Assembly: GCA_022829145.1 (NCBI GenBank)
Contig: CM040745.1
Span: 25,078,906 to 25,142,905 of the forward strand
DNA: 64,000 bases
DNA from: Albula goreensis
Taxonomy: Eukaryota > Chordata > Actinopteri > Albuliformes > Albulidae
Reading direction: 5' to 3'
The stretch's first letter is position 1. Every line of letters begins with the position of its first letter. Under the pieces are notes generated by a model. It was not told where the DNA came from and did no database searches. It was given only the letters and a program-made list of their open reading frames with translations. The translations under genes and the position numbers were made by a program. Shown here in pieces: positions 48,177 to 60,200 of the stretch.

Positions 48177-50194
48177 GTGAGTCCATTAGGACCTGAAGCA
48201 TTACCATTTCATTATTCTAAATAATTTTTATTCAGTTGTTAAGTCACCTGCAAAAGTCTAAGTGCTTGATACTGCTGGCTTGACAGTGTTGTCAAGACAA
48301 AAGCATCATCAACTTAAATCCAATGGCTATTTATTTTTACAAAAGAATTCATTCAGTGGCCACTGAAAGTTATGTGCCTACACTTACTAAGAAAATAAAT
48401 TTATTCTGTTAGCTGTTTCGAACCATTTATTGGGATAAGCAGCTTAATCTTTTTAAGCACTGACATTTTGGATAGCTAATCAAACAGTGCACTAAGTTGA
48501 TCCTAGGTCAATCTGAATCATGAGCACTCTACTGACTGCCACAGAGCAAAGAAAAAACATTGTGTATTTCATCTGTCACCATGGCAGCACACTGCATCCA
48601 CTAATGTCAGTTCTCCAAAATAATGAGTCTTCAGGGTCCCCTTCAGTCCAGCAACCCCACCCAGACACATAGCCGCATCCTAACAGTGTTTCTGAACGTT
48701 GTCATGGAGACACCTGAGGTCTGCTGAGGGGGGCTGACTCAGACTATGGGTTCCATGACTCTGGGTTCTGGGTCCATCCCAGACGAGCCATCAACTCAAT
48801 GACGTCACCCATACAGCTGTAGTACTGAGGGAACCCAGTGACTCAGGCCCTGAGTCACCCACCAGCTCTGTGGGGGCTTTGATTCTCTCACTCCTCCACT
48901 CCTCCTTTAGATGCAGCTTAAATTCCTGTAAACTGCTGAGGTTCCACTACCTACTGGGTTGGCATCAGCTGTGCTGGGTCAGCAAAAAAAAATAAGAGTG
49001 AGAGAGAGAGAAGTCATCAGATAGACAAGTAGGCAGACAGATAGCTGTCTTTTTGGAGGTCCTTGAGCCCCAGTCATTGAAGTAGTAGCCAGCCGCTTTC
49101 TTTCTTCCTTTCATGACTACACTTTCTTTTCCCCCTCCTCCTCTCCTTCTCCTTGAATTGCCAATCACTATGTCGGCAAGATCAGGTATCCACTTCTCTG
49201 CTCTTGGTCTTACATAACACACATTACAGAAAGATAGATTTGATATTGGGCCACCTGTGCTGTCCAATGAGACTGGTGCTGTCACACTCAGGTGAGTTTT
49301 AACTGTTGTGTTTTACATACACAGATCAATATTTTTCCCTCTTCATAAATAATGTGAATATGGAATTCACCTTTCTTGTTTATCACTATTCAGATCACAG
49401 AAGTTTTTGCATCACAACAAACCATTACAGAGACCTTTCCAACATGAAGCACATGAGTATCTATTCAAGCCAGGGCCAACATCACACTTTAGACAGCATC
49501 ACGCATACACAATGTACTATTCACACTCTCAAACAGTCTCTGCATTTATAAGGCTCAGCATTGTGCATTCAGAGTATGACTTTGTTAAAAAGGTTATCAT
49601 GTACATCTGTGATAAAGCCAAGTACAGTGTGATAAAGACTTTACACGTTGCAGTTGTGTAAGAGAACAGAACTTCAGTCTGTCACCAGACTCTGCATTCT
49701 CACACTCTTGAACTTCAGGTGCCATTTGGCTGGAGCATGATATTTATATCATAGGTTGCCAGTATATTTACTAAACAAGGATTTTCTCCTCTCAGTGGAT
49801 ATATCAGACCGACTTCATAAACTTGCTTACATTAAAAATAACCTCACCTAAGGTGGCACCTGAACCCATATTATGTAACATGCAATGAAGGTCAGCTCTT
49901 TAACAGAGCTACTGCATGCTTTCAGTTTACTTCATCTGTGGTACTTTAACTTGGTTCTCACATGGTCACGTAGTCAGCAGTTTTTACCCAGGAACTTCAC
50001 CATCCTCCTCTACTAGATATTATCACAGTTGTAAGAGTTTTTGTGGCTTGATGACAAATGGAATGCCTGCATAATCAAGCTGATTACCTCGGCTGCCTCC
50101 CATGCTTAAGAGTGTATAATATATTGATCATGACTTGTCACTGTTAGGCTTAACCACATAATTTCTTCTGTGTCTCTGCTGGTGTTCTTCATAG
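48177..50194 (+). other. intron 24
   Basis: About 2.0 kb. A C/T-rich stretch lies at about 49097-49155. No gene or transposon was recognised. The acceptor is TTCTTCATAG. Confidence 0.7.
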
Positions 50195-50293
50195 TATGAC
50201 ATCATGGGTCACTCTGGCGATGGCTTTGACATTGAGCTGGTCAGAAGTGACAAGGTGCCCAAGAACAACAAGCAGAGACTAAAGGTGCTCAAG
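50195..50293 (+). CDS. vwa8: vwa8 visible exon 25 (VWA domain)
   Basis: 33 whole codons (w1034-w1066): YDIMGHSGDGFDIELV, then KVPKNNKQRLKVLK. This is the second strand and loop of the VWA fold. The donor is AAG|gtgagt. Confidence 0.97.
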
Positions 50294-51285
50294 GTGAGTG
50301 GCATGGAGCTGGAGCCCAGACTTGGAGGATTAAACAGTCTATCAAATCAAACCCAGCACCAAAGCTCTGCTCACCACACCACCTCCAATGACAATGCCAG
50401 CCACCCCACAGAAGCTCTTGTGATCCATTTTCATGTTTTCAAACACCAAGTGTAGATTTTTCTTGCCCTTTTTTAACTTAATAGCTTCATGTATCAAGTA
50501 CATTATATAATTTGATATTCTTGATGTTCCTGAAAACTGTGGATAATAGTCATAGAGTGAATCAATGCAACACGCTTCAGAAACATTGTACTGCAGTTGT
50601 CCTGGTACAAATTATAAGGCAATCTGATTTTAGAATGCTTACCATGAGTTTCAAGGGTCATCACAAACTCTGAAGAGAAATTTAATAAGATGAAGTTTAC
50701 CTAGAACTGTGCCATGTGTACTACACTGAACCTTTTACAAATCTATGCATCAGTCAGGTGTATTTTTTGGAATGAAAGTTGCCCTAAAAGCAGCCTTAAT
50801 GGAATTTAAATGTGGTATTCAGCATGATATTGCTTAATTCAGTTGCCATTGGTGGCGTAGTGCCCTCTGTCATGCGTTTTACAATCAAGTGTTTTAGAAT
50901 ACTACTACTCATGGCTTTTTCCCATGGTTAGTGCATGTTATTGGTCGGTAGCAGATGAACATGTGACTCACATTCTTACAGTAGATATTAGATTACAAAC
51001 TGTGTATCTGAGATGGAATTCTGATATTACCCTTTCTTGCAATGGAAGCTTCTATTCACAGCCAGTGTTCTGTGAATCTGTTTGTGAGTACGTATATACG
51101 GTATGTATTATATATACTATTTGAGGCATAGGGGACAGTGATATTGGGTGTGATAGTCTTTCACACACACTCAAAGAAGGATTATACACTTTTTTAAAAC
51201 AAAATCAGATGTAGAGCAAGGGCCATATGAATTACCTTAGGTCTCACTGTTGCTGCAGGTGTTGTAACATCTCTCCTCCCTACAG
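50294..51285 (+). other. intron 25
   Basis: 992 bp, GT-AG (acceptor CTCTCCTCCCTACAG). No feature was recognised. Confidence 0.75.
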
Positions 51286-51524
51286 ACCATGCATGCCCAT
51301 TCTCAGTTCTGCATGAGTGGGGACTATACCCTAGAGGGCACTGAGCATGCAGTCCAGGTGCTGTCACGGGAAGAAGCTGATGAACACTTTGTCATTGTCC
51401 TGAGTGACGCCAACCTGGAGCGCTACGGCATCAGCCCGGACCGCTTTGCCCGCACGCTCACCAGCAACCCACAGGTCAATGCCTTCGCCATCTTCATCGG
51501 CTCTCTGGGTGACCAAGCTGAAAG
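51286..51524 (+). CDS. vwa8: vwa8 visible exon 26 (VWA domain core)
   Basis: 79 codons (w1067-w1145) plus two bases of Arg w1146. MHAHSQFCMSGDYTLEGTEH carries the MIDAS threonine (T1081 or T1085), and HFVIVLSDANLERYGI carries the MIDAS aspartate (D1107). It then continues VNAFAIFIGSLGDQAE. With exon 24 this completes the MIDAS, so metal binding should be intact. It is the longest and most GC-rich coding exon here. The donor is AG|gtgagg. Confidence 0.98.
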
Positions 51525-52352
51525 GTGAGGGGGTGAGGGGTTGGGCATCAACTTAATTTCCACACGCCCACAGGTCTAAACACCTGCCACTATTGCGTAA
51601 AACTCTGGCTGTCTGGAATGCATCTGAGGTCACCTGCGAAATGTCAACATGTTCTTAAGAATTTTAAAATTGGATTAGCATGAAGGTTCAGAGTCTGGGA
51701 TGGCCGCCAAGAATAATGCTCAGTAACATGGTGCAGCCCCTTTTAAAGTTCGGCTAAAAATACAGCTTGAGCGTCCCAATTTTCTGCTAATTATAGTCTG
51801 TCCCTCAAGCAGAGCACGATAAGCAGCACAATTTGGATTTTAATTAGAATTCCATTTGTGTTTCCTTTTCTGTCTTGACTGAAGCCGTTATTTCTTTGTG
51901 TACATTACAGAAGCACAGTGTACCAGCACAGGTCTTTAGGTGTTTCCACATGAAAAAAGTGCTTAGGGACCCTGTTGCTCAGCTCACATCCCACACTAAG
52001 GAATTCAGAATTTGCGATGAAGTGGACTCTTGCCTTTTCATGGTCACTGTGATTTAAAGATGTGCACTTTTTGCACATACATGTTCCCTTTAAGGGACAA
52101 ATGACAGTAATGAATGGGCTTTATTGGAAGAGGGCAATTGTGTCTCTGACAGGGCCTTGGTAACACACTGTTTATAGTCCTTTTTCCCAAGGCCCGTCTC
52201 AGAAAGGCCCCCACAGTGAATGACGCGCATTGTCTGCCCACTATGTAGCAGAAGCACTCTTTCCAAGAGAAGAACTTTTGGGAGTGCTGACAGGGATGAG
52301 CATTTTCCGTGGTAACGCCTATGGGGTTGTTTTCTTCTCCCTTCCTCACCAG
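51525..52352 (+). other. intron 26 (last)
   Basis: 828 bp, GT-AG with a strong acceptor (TTTTCTTCTCCCTTCCTCACCAG). No feature was recognised. Confidence 0.75.
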
Positions 52353-52461
52353 GCTCCAGAAAACTTTACCGGCCGGACGGTCTTTTGTCGCCATGGACAC
52401 CAAGCAGATCCCACAAATTCTGCAGCAGATCTTCACCTCGACCATGCTGTCAAGTGCCTGA
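52353..52461 (+). CDS. vwa8: vwa8 terminal coding exon 27 with stop
   Basis: Completes Arg w1146, then 35 codons (w1147-w1181) and TGA at 52459-52461. LQKTLPAGRSFVAMDTKQIP, then QILQQIFTSTMLSSA, is the conserved VWA8 C-terminus. The human protein ends almost identically as far as I recall. This fixes the 3' end of the coding sequence. Confidence 0.98.
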
Positions 52462-54900
52462 GAAGGCTCTTCCCCTCAGCCAGTCGCCTCTTCCTCATCA
52501 CACCTGAAATTCAGCTGTTTCAAACTTACATTCATGACTGTTTTAAATGGTGCAGTTTAACTGGCATCCATTAGTTTTCTTCATTCAGTAAGTCACTGGA
52601 CATTCACTTCCTGTCAACACAGTCAGAGACATTTCTCTGTCTGTTTGTAGGTGTCAGTGAATTTGTTGCTACTGTTCTCACTTAGGGTTGCTTTGTTTGT
52701 GCTTAACCCAGTGACAGGCTGAGCAGACCTATTAGACCTAACCATTGGGTGGTTAGATAAGCTATTAGACTCCCATGTCCAATAGAGAGATCCAATAGAG
52801 AGATACAAGTGAATGATCAACCCAACGCTGTAGATATCAGCTCCAGTGGAATGTTATAAATGGGCTGTATGGTATGTTTCTGTAGTACAGGATTGCACAG
52901 CTCCATTCCAAGAGGGTCGAAGTGTATGCTGGTTTTATTTCCAACCGGTTATTTTGCCTTAAGTTTCTTGTATGCACCAATGCTGATTAATCATTTACTG
53001 ACATACTCGAAATGCGTTCACTAGGGATATATGTGCATTGTACAGCTGTAGTTCAAAATTTTATGACAAATTATCAGATCTAATGAATGGGCTAACTAAA
53101 TGCGCACTAGCAAACATTGGCATATTCTGTTGAAATCAGTTGACTGTTATTAAACTGTTGAAAAAGTTCAGCCCTAGTTGTGAAACCATGCTATAGTATA
53201 TCATGTTTTAATCCGAATCCTCAAGAAATCCTCTTTAGTTGAATCATCATACAATATGAGGTGTTTAATTTTATTTGTATTTTTATTCTATACATATTAT
53301 GTAATTAATATGCAGAGTTGCAAGCTATCACTTGCATAAATTGTCACATAAGTGACAATTAATTGATCTGAACCATTGCTACCATGACTGAACTAAATTG
53401 TCAACTCTAATGAAGTACATTTTCTCAGGTGAATCAATGTCGCTTCATGCTGACCGTGTGATGTTGACCATATACTTGTTCATACATTAACACTTGACCT
53501 TGATAATGTGGAGAAGATGGTTTAAAACCCTTGATTAGTGTAAAAAGCTTATTTCTTTATGAAGAAATGGCCTTTCTCCCTGATTATCCTGATCAGGAGG
53601 AGAGCTGGACCTAAGTCATACCTCTTCCACCATGAATCTCTTTCCAAGGAAACCTGAGTCAAGGAGAAAGTTCCCAAGTGCTATTCCATGCCATGATTTT
53701 AGACAGCACCACCAACATCACTTCACACACAAAGTAACCATAACTTCCCTTACTCAGAGCAGGCATTTTGAGAATTTATCCCATAGGTTTGATGGGATAT
53801 GAAGACTGTTTTGCACTGCATAGTCAGTGGTTAAATCATCCTTAATTTGTTTTGCTCTGCTCTTAGACATAATCAGTGAGGAGCAACCAAAAGCAAGTTC
53901 ACTCCTCTCCTGAACTTCCTCTCCCTGGTGCCCTCTGACCCTAAACAGCAGGGCGGCCCCACAGGAATGCTGGGACACTGACCCGGGCATTCCCCACATG
54001 ACCGCACATGCCTCACCATGAAGGCACGATGGCAGGGCTCTCTCCGCTTTCCCTGGGTCCCTCTAGGGCAACAAAGAGTCTCTTTTCCTTCCCAGCTCTT
54101 GGACATTCAGACACCTGGGAGATCATCAGGGGTCCAGCATAAGGAGCAAAAACGCCCAGGAGGGGGCTGGGTATGTAATTTATAGAGGCACTTGCCATAG
54201 GCACAGAAGATAAAGTGGTCTTACTTTCCAGCAGGAGTGTCATAGTTGGGTCTGGATCAAATATCAATCACTGCTTACATAAATCCTCTGTTTTCAGAGA
54301 AAACTCTGCTTACACTTTGAATTCATGAGGAGCTCCACTCAAGGAGGGAGGGAGGAAGGGAGGGAGAGGGTGAGGGAACTGTGGGTCTTCAGGCTGACCT
54401 CTGGGGAAAGTCTCTGTCACAGTAAGGTCATTTGCGGAGGAAAGAGCAACAATACGTTAGTATAAGTGATGATGTCACATGACACAATGTTCTGTGCTCC
54501 ACATTCACAAATGACTCAAATAATGGCTAAAGTTGTCAACCTGAACTCTGTCTCCTTGGTGAAGAATTGTAGATGTGTTCTCTTCCATTATCATGTCCCT
54601 GTGAAAAAGAAAAGTTGGGGTGAAAAATGTAATGTCTTGTATGAAAGACTGTATATGTATCTGTATAATTCCCCATTCTGTCTTCAGGATAATAGCAGTG
54701 AAGATGCCTCAGGATGCTGATGCTATTTAAATGCAAGTGGAAGATGGTCATTATCATGTCTGTGGGTGTAGAGCGTTTTGCTTTTTCTTTTGATCCTTTT
54801 TCATTATTGCTGCTCTTTTAGCTGGCGTAAATGTTCAAGTGATTAATGAAAAGAAGATATTGTTTTAAAAGATTAAATAAACTTGGGATGAGACAATGTT
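52462..54900 (+). other. possible long 3' UTR of vwa8
   Basis: No other gene is recognisable here. Before the ATTAAATAAA at 54872-54881 I find no canonical AATAAA after the stop, only an isolated ATTAAA at 53149-53154. If the later signal is used, the 3' UTR would be about 2.4 kb. A G/A-rich stretch lies at about 54338-54372. Confidence 0.4.
54872..54881 (+). terminator. candidate poly(A) signal (overlapping ATTAAA and AATAAA)
   Basis: ATTAAATAAA combines the two commonest polyadenylation hexamers and is followed within about 20 nt by a T/GT-rich stretch (TGTTTTGCTTTTGG). It is the best signal downstream of the vwa8 stop, but use is unproven. Confidence 0.4.
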
Positions 54901-54960
54901 TTGCTTTTGGCACCCCTGTGACATTAAATGCTCTGTATTAAGAATAAGCTATGGAATTTA

Positions 54961-55003
54961 TATATTTAAATTATATAAATATATTTTATATAATTTAAAT
55001 ATA
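54961..55003. repeat. perfect 19-bp AT-only palindrome
   Basis: TATATTTAAATTATATAAA at 54961-54979 and its exact reverse complement at 54985-55003 flank a 5-nt loop, 80 bp past the candidate poly(A) signal. It is likely a cruciform-prone AT-rich repeat or an eroded MITE. Confidence 0.9.
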
Positions 55004-56886
55004 AAATTTATTTTATCGATAGCAGTGCAATATCCCTGAAAGTAGTGCATTCATATTTCCTCCTTTTTAGAGTAGAAGTAGGGGGAATGTGGATGAGTCA
55101 GTCTTATTTTGTAAGGGCGTTGGGGTGGTTTGTTTAGCGTCTGTGTGGAGGTCTGCTGTGGAACTACTTGTGAATGCTCAGTACATGTCCCCACGGAGTC
55201 TGTCTCTATCACAAAGAAACATTGCAGGGTTTTTCCTGTTCTGTCAATTTTTCCGAATGCTGCAAAAGGGATGGACAGTCAGGGAACCCCAGAAATGGCT
55301 CTGGTTTTTTTAACTGTCACAGTCAAGCAAGGAAGCTCACTGGGCAATCCCATTACAGGAGGCCCTGGAGTTGTTGTGATTGTAATTACATGGCAGAGCA
55401 ATGTGAACGTCACTCCACAGCCCTAAGGGGTCAGACACGGTTAGTGTACGCCCTCTCTCCTCCTCCCTTTTTCATTCTTTACTCTGGAAGTCCTCACAGC
55501 TTTGTTGATGTGTGTGAGGAGGTCACTGTGGTGATATCATGAGTGTTACGACCAGAGAGGGCTGAGAGAGGCTTCGTTTTCTCTGCCTCAAAGAAATGCA
55601 TCACAACAGATGTGCCATCATCATCTCAGCTCTCAGCCTGCTTTTTATTTTATTTACTGCAAGCACAGACATGAGCATTTGTTTTCAGTTTCATCACATA
55701 TTCAGTTCTAAGCAGAAGCCAGAGATATGAATCATTTTGTTAAAGACTTTAATAGTAAAGTTGCAGAAGCAGATACATATTTTTGGGGCAAAGACACAAC
55801 AGGCAAGCTTGTACAGGGCTATGAGAGCAGCACCCCGAATAGGATTGGCCTGGATTTGTGGTGTGCCGCTGTTGAGAAAGGAAAGATTAAGAATGATTAA
55901 CACACACTTGTGACACACAGCTGGTTATCATGTCTGCCTGTCCAGTTAGTGATAACAGTGAATGGGCTGGTCGTCTAGACATGGATTCTCTGTGACTCGG
56001 CATTGAACATTGCTGCTGTGACAGAAATGAGGTTGAATTTTCAGTTGTCTTTGTAATAACATTCTACTACTAATAGTAATGTTGCTTATTCAAACAGTGA
56101 CTTAATATTGAAACAAAACACAAAAATGCAGAGAACTTAAAAACAAAGAACCATTAAAGTTCATTAAATCTGGGATATATATCAGTCAACAGTAAAACTA
56201 ACATGACGATATACAGGCACAAGAAAAGTAAAACATTTAAAAGGATGAAAACTCCGCACAACAGTGTAGAAGGACAATATCCATGTAGAGAAGGAGAGAT
56301 CAAAAGTGAGTCATGTGCGCAGTGAAGGAGGTGTTTACAGTGACCGAGACTGGTCGCTGGTGCTGTTTGTCAGTGTCTTAATTGCATTCTCTGTGGCTGA
56401 TTTAAACAGCATATCTTCATCGGTTTACCCTCTAAGCGTGATGTAATCAGTTACACAGCTGACAGTAAGAACAAAGCATTGAGAGGAACAACTTATGCTT
56501 CCATGCTTCAGAGACTCCTGGCCTGTGAAAGAATGTGGTATCAAAAGGCTGAATTGGAGTGCACCTCAGACACACAAACACCATACAAATGAATGCTGAC
56601 TGAAGCACATATACTGGGGATGATCAGTGTGCGCTTACAGGCTGAACCTCAGAGGTTACAGCCTGTCCATTACAGATGAATTCAGACAGGCTTTTCAGAC
56701 TGTGTCAGTTAGTGACCTCTGGTCATCTGTTTGTTTTAGTGTTGACTGTGGTCACAAGTACTTTGAGTACGAGAAGATAGCACTCTCTCCACAGTGTAAT
56801 GTTCCTGGATCATGCACATTTTTTTTGCCAGTCACGGGCAGCGTGTCATCAATAAATTCATTACAGGAGCCTCCAGGTTATATTGA

Positions 56887-57204
56887 CCATGGCTGAATAC
56901 GTGGATATGTCTGGTCACAGCTGAGAGGCTGCTGGATCTGTGCTGCTCTGTCTTACCACAAGCAATAGTTAGCTCCCTCTGCTTCAGGACACCTCCACAC
57001 ACATTCAAACACCAGTTAAAGGCTTATTTACACAAACTGTTCCCTATTTTCATATCCTGTCTAATGTCTCTCTCTGATTTGGTATGTGGACCAGTTCAGT
57101 ATGATGAGCTTCCCAGCTTCAGGGCAAGTGCTTATACGTTAATGAGCCAATTCTCAGTGACTACATCTGGCAATACTAACCTTGTGGTTCTCAGAGATGG
57201 GTGA
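56887..57204 (+). mobile_element. LINE reverse-transcriptase C-terminal-like fragment
   Basis: A 105-codon open frame with no start codon at its head. It includes LPQAIVSSLCF and TFKHQLKAYLHKLFPIF, the FK..LK.YL.KL pattern seen at the C-terminal end of many LINE reverse transcriptases. The 40-odd residues after it look unrelated and no LINE tail is seen. It is a weak identification of a decayed element. Confidence 0.4.
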
Positions 57205-60200
57205 ATGAAATGACAAGCAGTCCCAGCCAACAAAAGCCACCAGCAAAAATCTGCCAGCACATTCACATTGCAGCAAGAAGAAATCGATCCTCTGCAGTCA
57301 ACTAAATATTGATATGAATCTGCTTTATCGGGTTATACTCATAATGGCAGCTCTTATTTTGTTATATACATTTTAAACACCAGTAAACTTGTTTCAAAGT
57401 GGTAATAATATTCAAACTTTAGTTTTCAGTGTTTACATTGTATTTAACAGCAAATACTAATGTAAGCACAAGGATGTCTTTCTCAAAAAACAAAAGTTTG
57501 AAAAGAATTCATAAAAGAATGGTTGCTAAATTTCACTCCACATAATTTAAATTATTACCCATTTTTTCTGACTCGCTCTGTTTGCTTTCCACTTTAAAAT
57601 AGCCATAATTAGGCAGCAAGCAGGGCATATCTCAACTGTTTGCTGCACAATGTAAATGGACCCCAAAAATAGTGTTTTTTTTAATGTTCCCTGCCAAACC
57701 CTTCCAGCTGCTTTGCCACCTGTGAGGTCATCAAAGTGGGACCGGGTGTCAGATGACTGGGAGAATGTGTCTGTGCCTGCGACATTGACTCCCTTGCATT
57801 TGGAGGTCTGTAAGGGGGCTGTCTGGATCAGGGAGGGGAGTCAGGGGTAGGAGCTCTAGCCCAGGGAAGGAGATGCACAGAAGGGGGTTTGTCACTGCTT
57901 ACAGCGGTCTCTGCACCCCATGAAGGCCCACTGGAGCAGCTCTGTGCGGTGTGGCTTCAGGGAACACTGTCCAAGCTCAGACAGGGGGTCATTATCCCTG
58001 AAATTAAGAGAGAGCTGTCACTCCTCACTGTCATTAATCTTTCACAAAACAGGCCCTCAAGGTATTTCCAATCGCTAGAGCTCAGTACAGCACAGCAAGA
58101 AAATAACATGAGGAGCTGACAATTCTGTGAGAAATAGTCAAATCTCACTCATTCTCTGTGTGATCAGGAACTTGTCTCCAACTTAGACATTCATGGCTGT
58201 AAACATTAACCAAACATTACAAACTCTCTGGAGGAATGGATGTTAGAGACACTACTGTGTCAGAATACAAAAAAATGCAATCTATGAGATGTACACAGTA
58301 CACACACTGTTTACATTTCATAGATTTTTTTTTTTATATATTTTTTTTGTATCTCAGAATTGTTGTGACATTGGCATGTAATCACTAGTAATAATGGATG
58401 ATTTACATTTTTTGTTGTTGTATTTCAGAAATATTTCACTACGCCCATGTGTATTGCAGGTGGATTATATCACTCTATTGACTGTTTATTGATATGGTGG
58501 TGCTATCACCAGACACCGGACATAACACTGCATGACAAGCCAGAGACAAAACAAGGGCAAGCTTGTAATGTGATACTTTTGGCACTACAACAGAAATGGC
58601 ATGCGAGGTAGTGTACCCTTGGTATTTTTCCTCTGCAGGACTCTTACAGAAGGGTGTGTATAGTGACCCTATCTCTAGGATGTGAGGTTGCTGCATTGAT
58701 TCATCGAGTCAGGACTTTGTGTGGCCCCTGTGACCTTAGTCAGTGTTGTCGCAGCCACAGTACAGGGAGATGGGAGAGAGCTCTGGCCGTCAGGAGAGAC
58801 ACCACAGTGGTATGACCCCCTGCTTTCCAGGTCTCAGTGGGTGCTCCCAACCCCAGCACTCCCCCGCTGCTTTCTTTAAAGTGACTAATACTGCAGCTTT
58901 TCCAGGATGTCGCAGGCAGTGCAGAGCTGAAACTGTTTTGCATCACTGAGTTTAGTATGACATTTCTTTTGTCGCATCTTACACAACAGATCTGAATTTG
59001 GTTTTGTGGTCATTGGTCTTTTTCAGGTCATTACAATTTCCTCAAATTATGTTCATCTCTCTGTCATACTGTGCTGTAATAAAATGCTGGTACTAGGCAG
59101 AGGGAAAGTTCTATTACCTATAATTAATATGCAGGAACTCTATCTGCGAGTAGAATATTTGCATTATATTATGCATACCTGAGTAGATTGCATATTTAAC
59201 ATTTAATCATTGATCTGTATTGCAGAACTCTGGGTGTCAGTATCTTGGAGAAGGACTGGTTCTGCACGTTTCCCCCACTTTTCCTTTGAATATCCAACTG
59301 GAGCTATCACTGATCACTGACTGATCACCGGCTTTCCCAGCCATGGGATCCCACTTCCAAGCATAGTTGCATACTACCCTTCTCACACTGAGGATACTGC
59401 TGGCTGAAACATTTTCAAACAACATTCCTGCAATATTATCACTCTGTGTCCTGTCAAGCATATCCCTGCCACACCAGCTTTAACTGCTTAATGTTTATCT
59501 GAAATTGGTCTCTAGCAGAAGAATGAAGGGTCTTACATAAGGACCACCCTAAAGCTTGTGTATTGGAATTCCTCATAATACACATGCTATGGAACAACAC
59601 AGATTATATAATTACCTTCTCTTGATTTAGTGTCTCTAATTTATTTAGTGTCTCTTGGTGGCTGCCGAAGTACTGCCTAAAACATGAAATTGAGATAGAC
59701 CGTCATTATATTGCTAGCTCACCAACATTGCCATGAGTAATATCTCCTCAAATACTGCAACTCCAAAATTGTATGTGAATTTTATGTTGAGGGCACTGTT
59801 TGGGAAGTGCCCTTTGGCTCTGTGTGGGTGATGAAGGGTCAGGGGTGTGAAAGCTCAGCTGCTGCGCTGGCAGACAGTGAGGTGTTTGTGAGTCATTTTT
59901 GGTCACTGCATGTCTTCATCTAGGAAAGACACTATCTTCTCTGTATCTGTTGTTCTTCTGTTCCTGTTGTTGCAGAGACTAGTTTCAAAGCACCATGCAT
60001 AAGAAAGGGAGAGGTATGAAGAACCAGTCCCAAGGTCACCAAGGGTTCTTCTCTGGGCTTAAGCATGTGTCAAAGCAGCTGTGTGAAATGACAGGATACA
60101 TGGTGCTCGAATGGTATGTTCAGTTGCATACTGTCCCAAGGTTTAATTCTCTGAAACCCCTTTGTTGTATTCCTGTCATTTTCATATGTGAAATAATTAT

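Noticed and set aside
53339-53360. 9-bp inverted repeat AATTGTCAC/GTGACAATT
   Set aside because: Such short stems are expected by chance in AT-rich DNA of this length.
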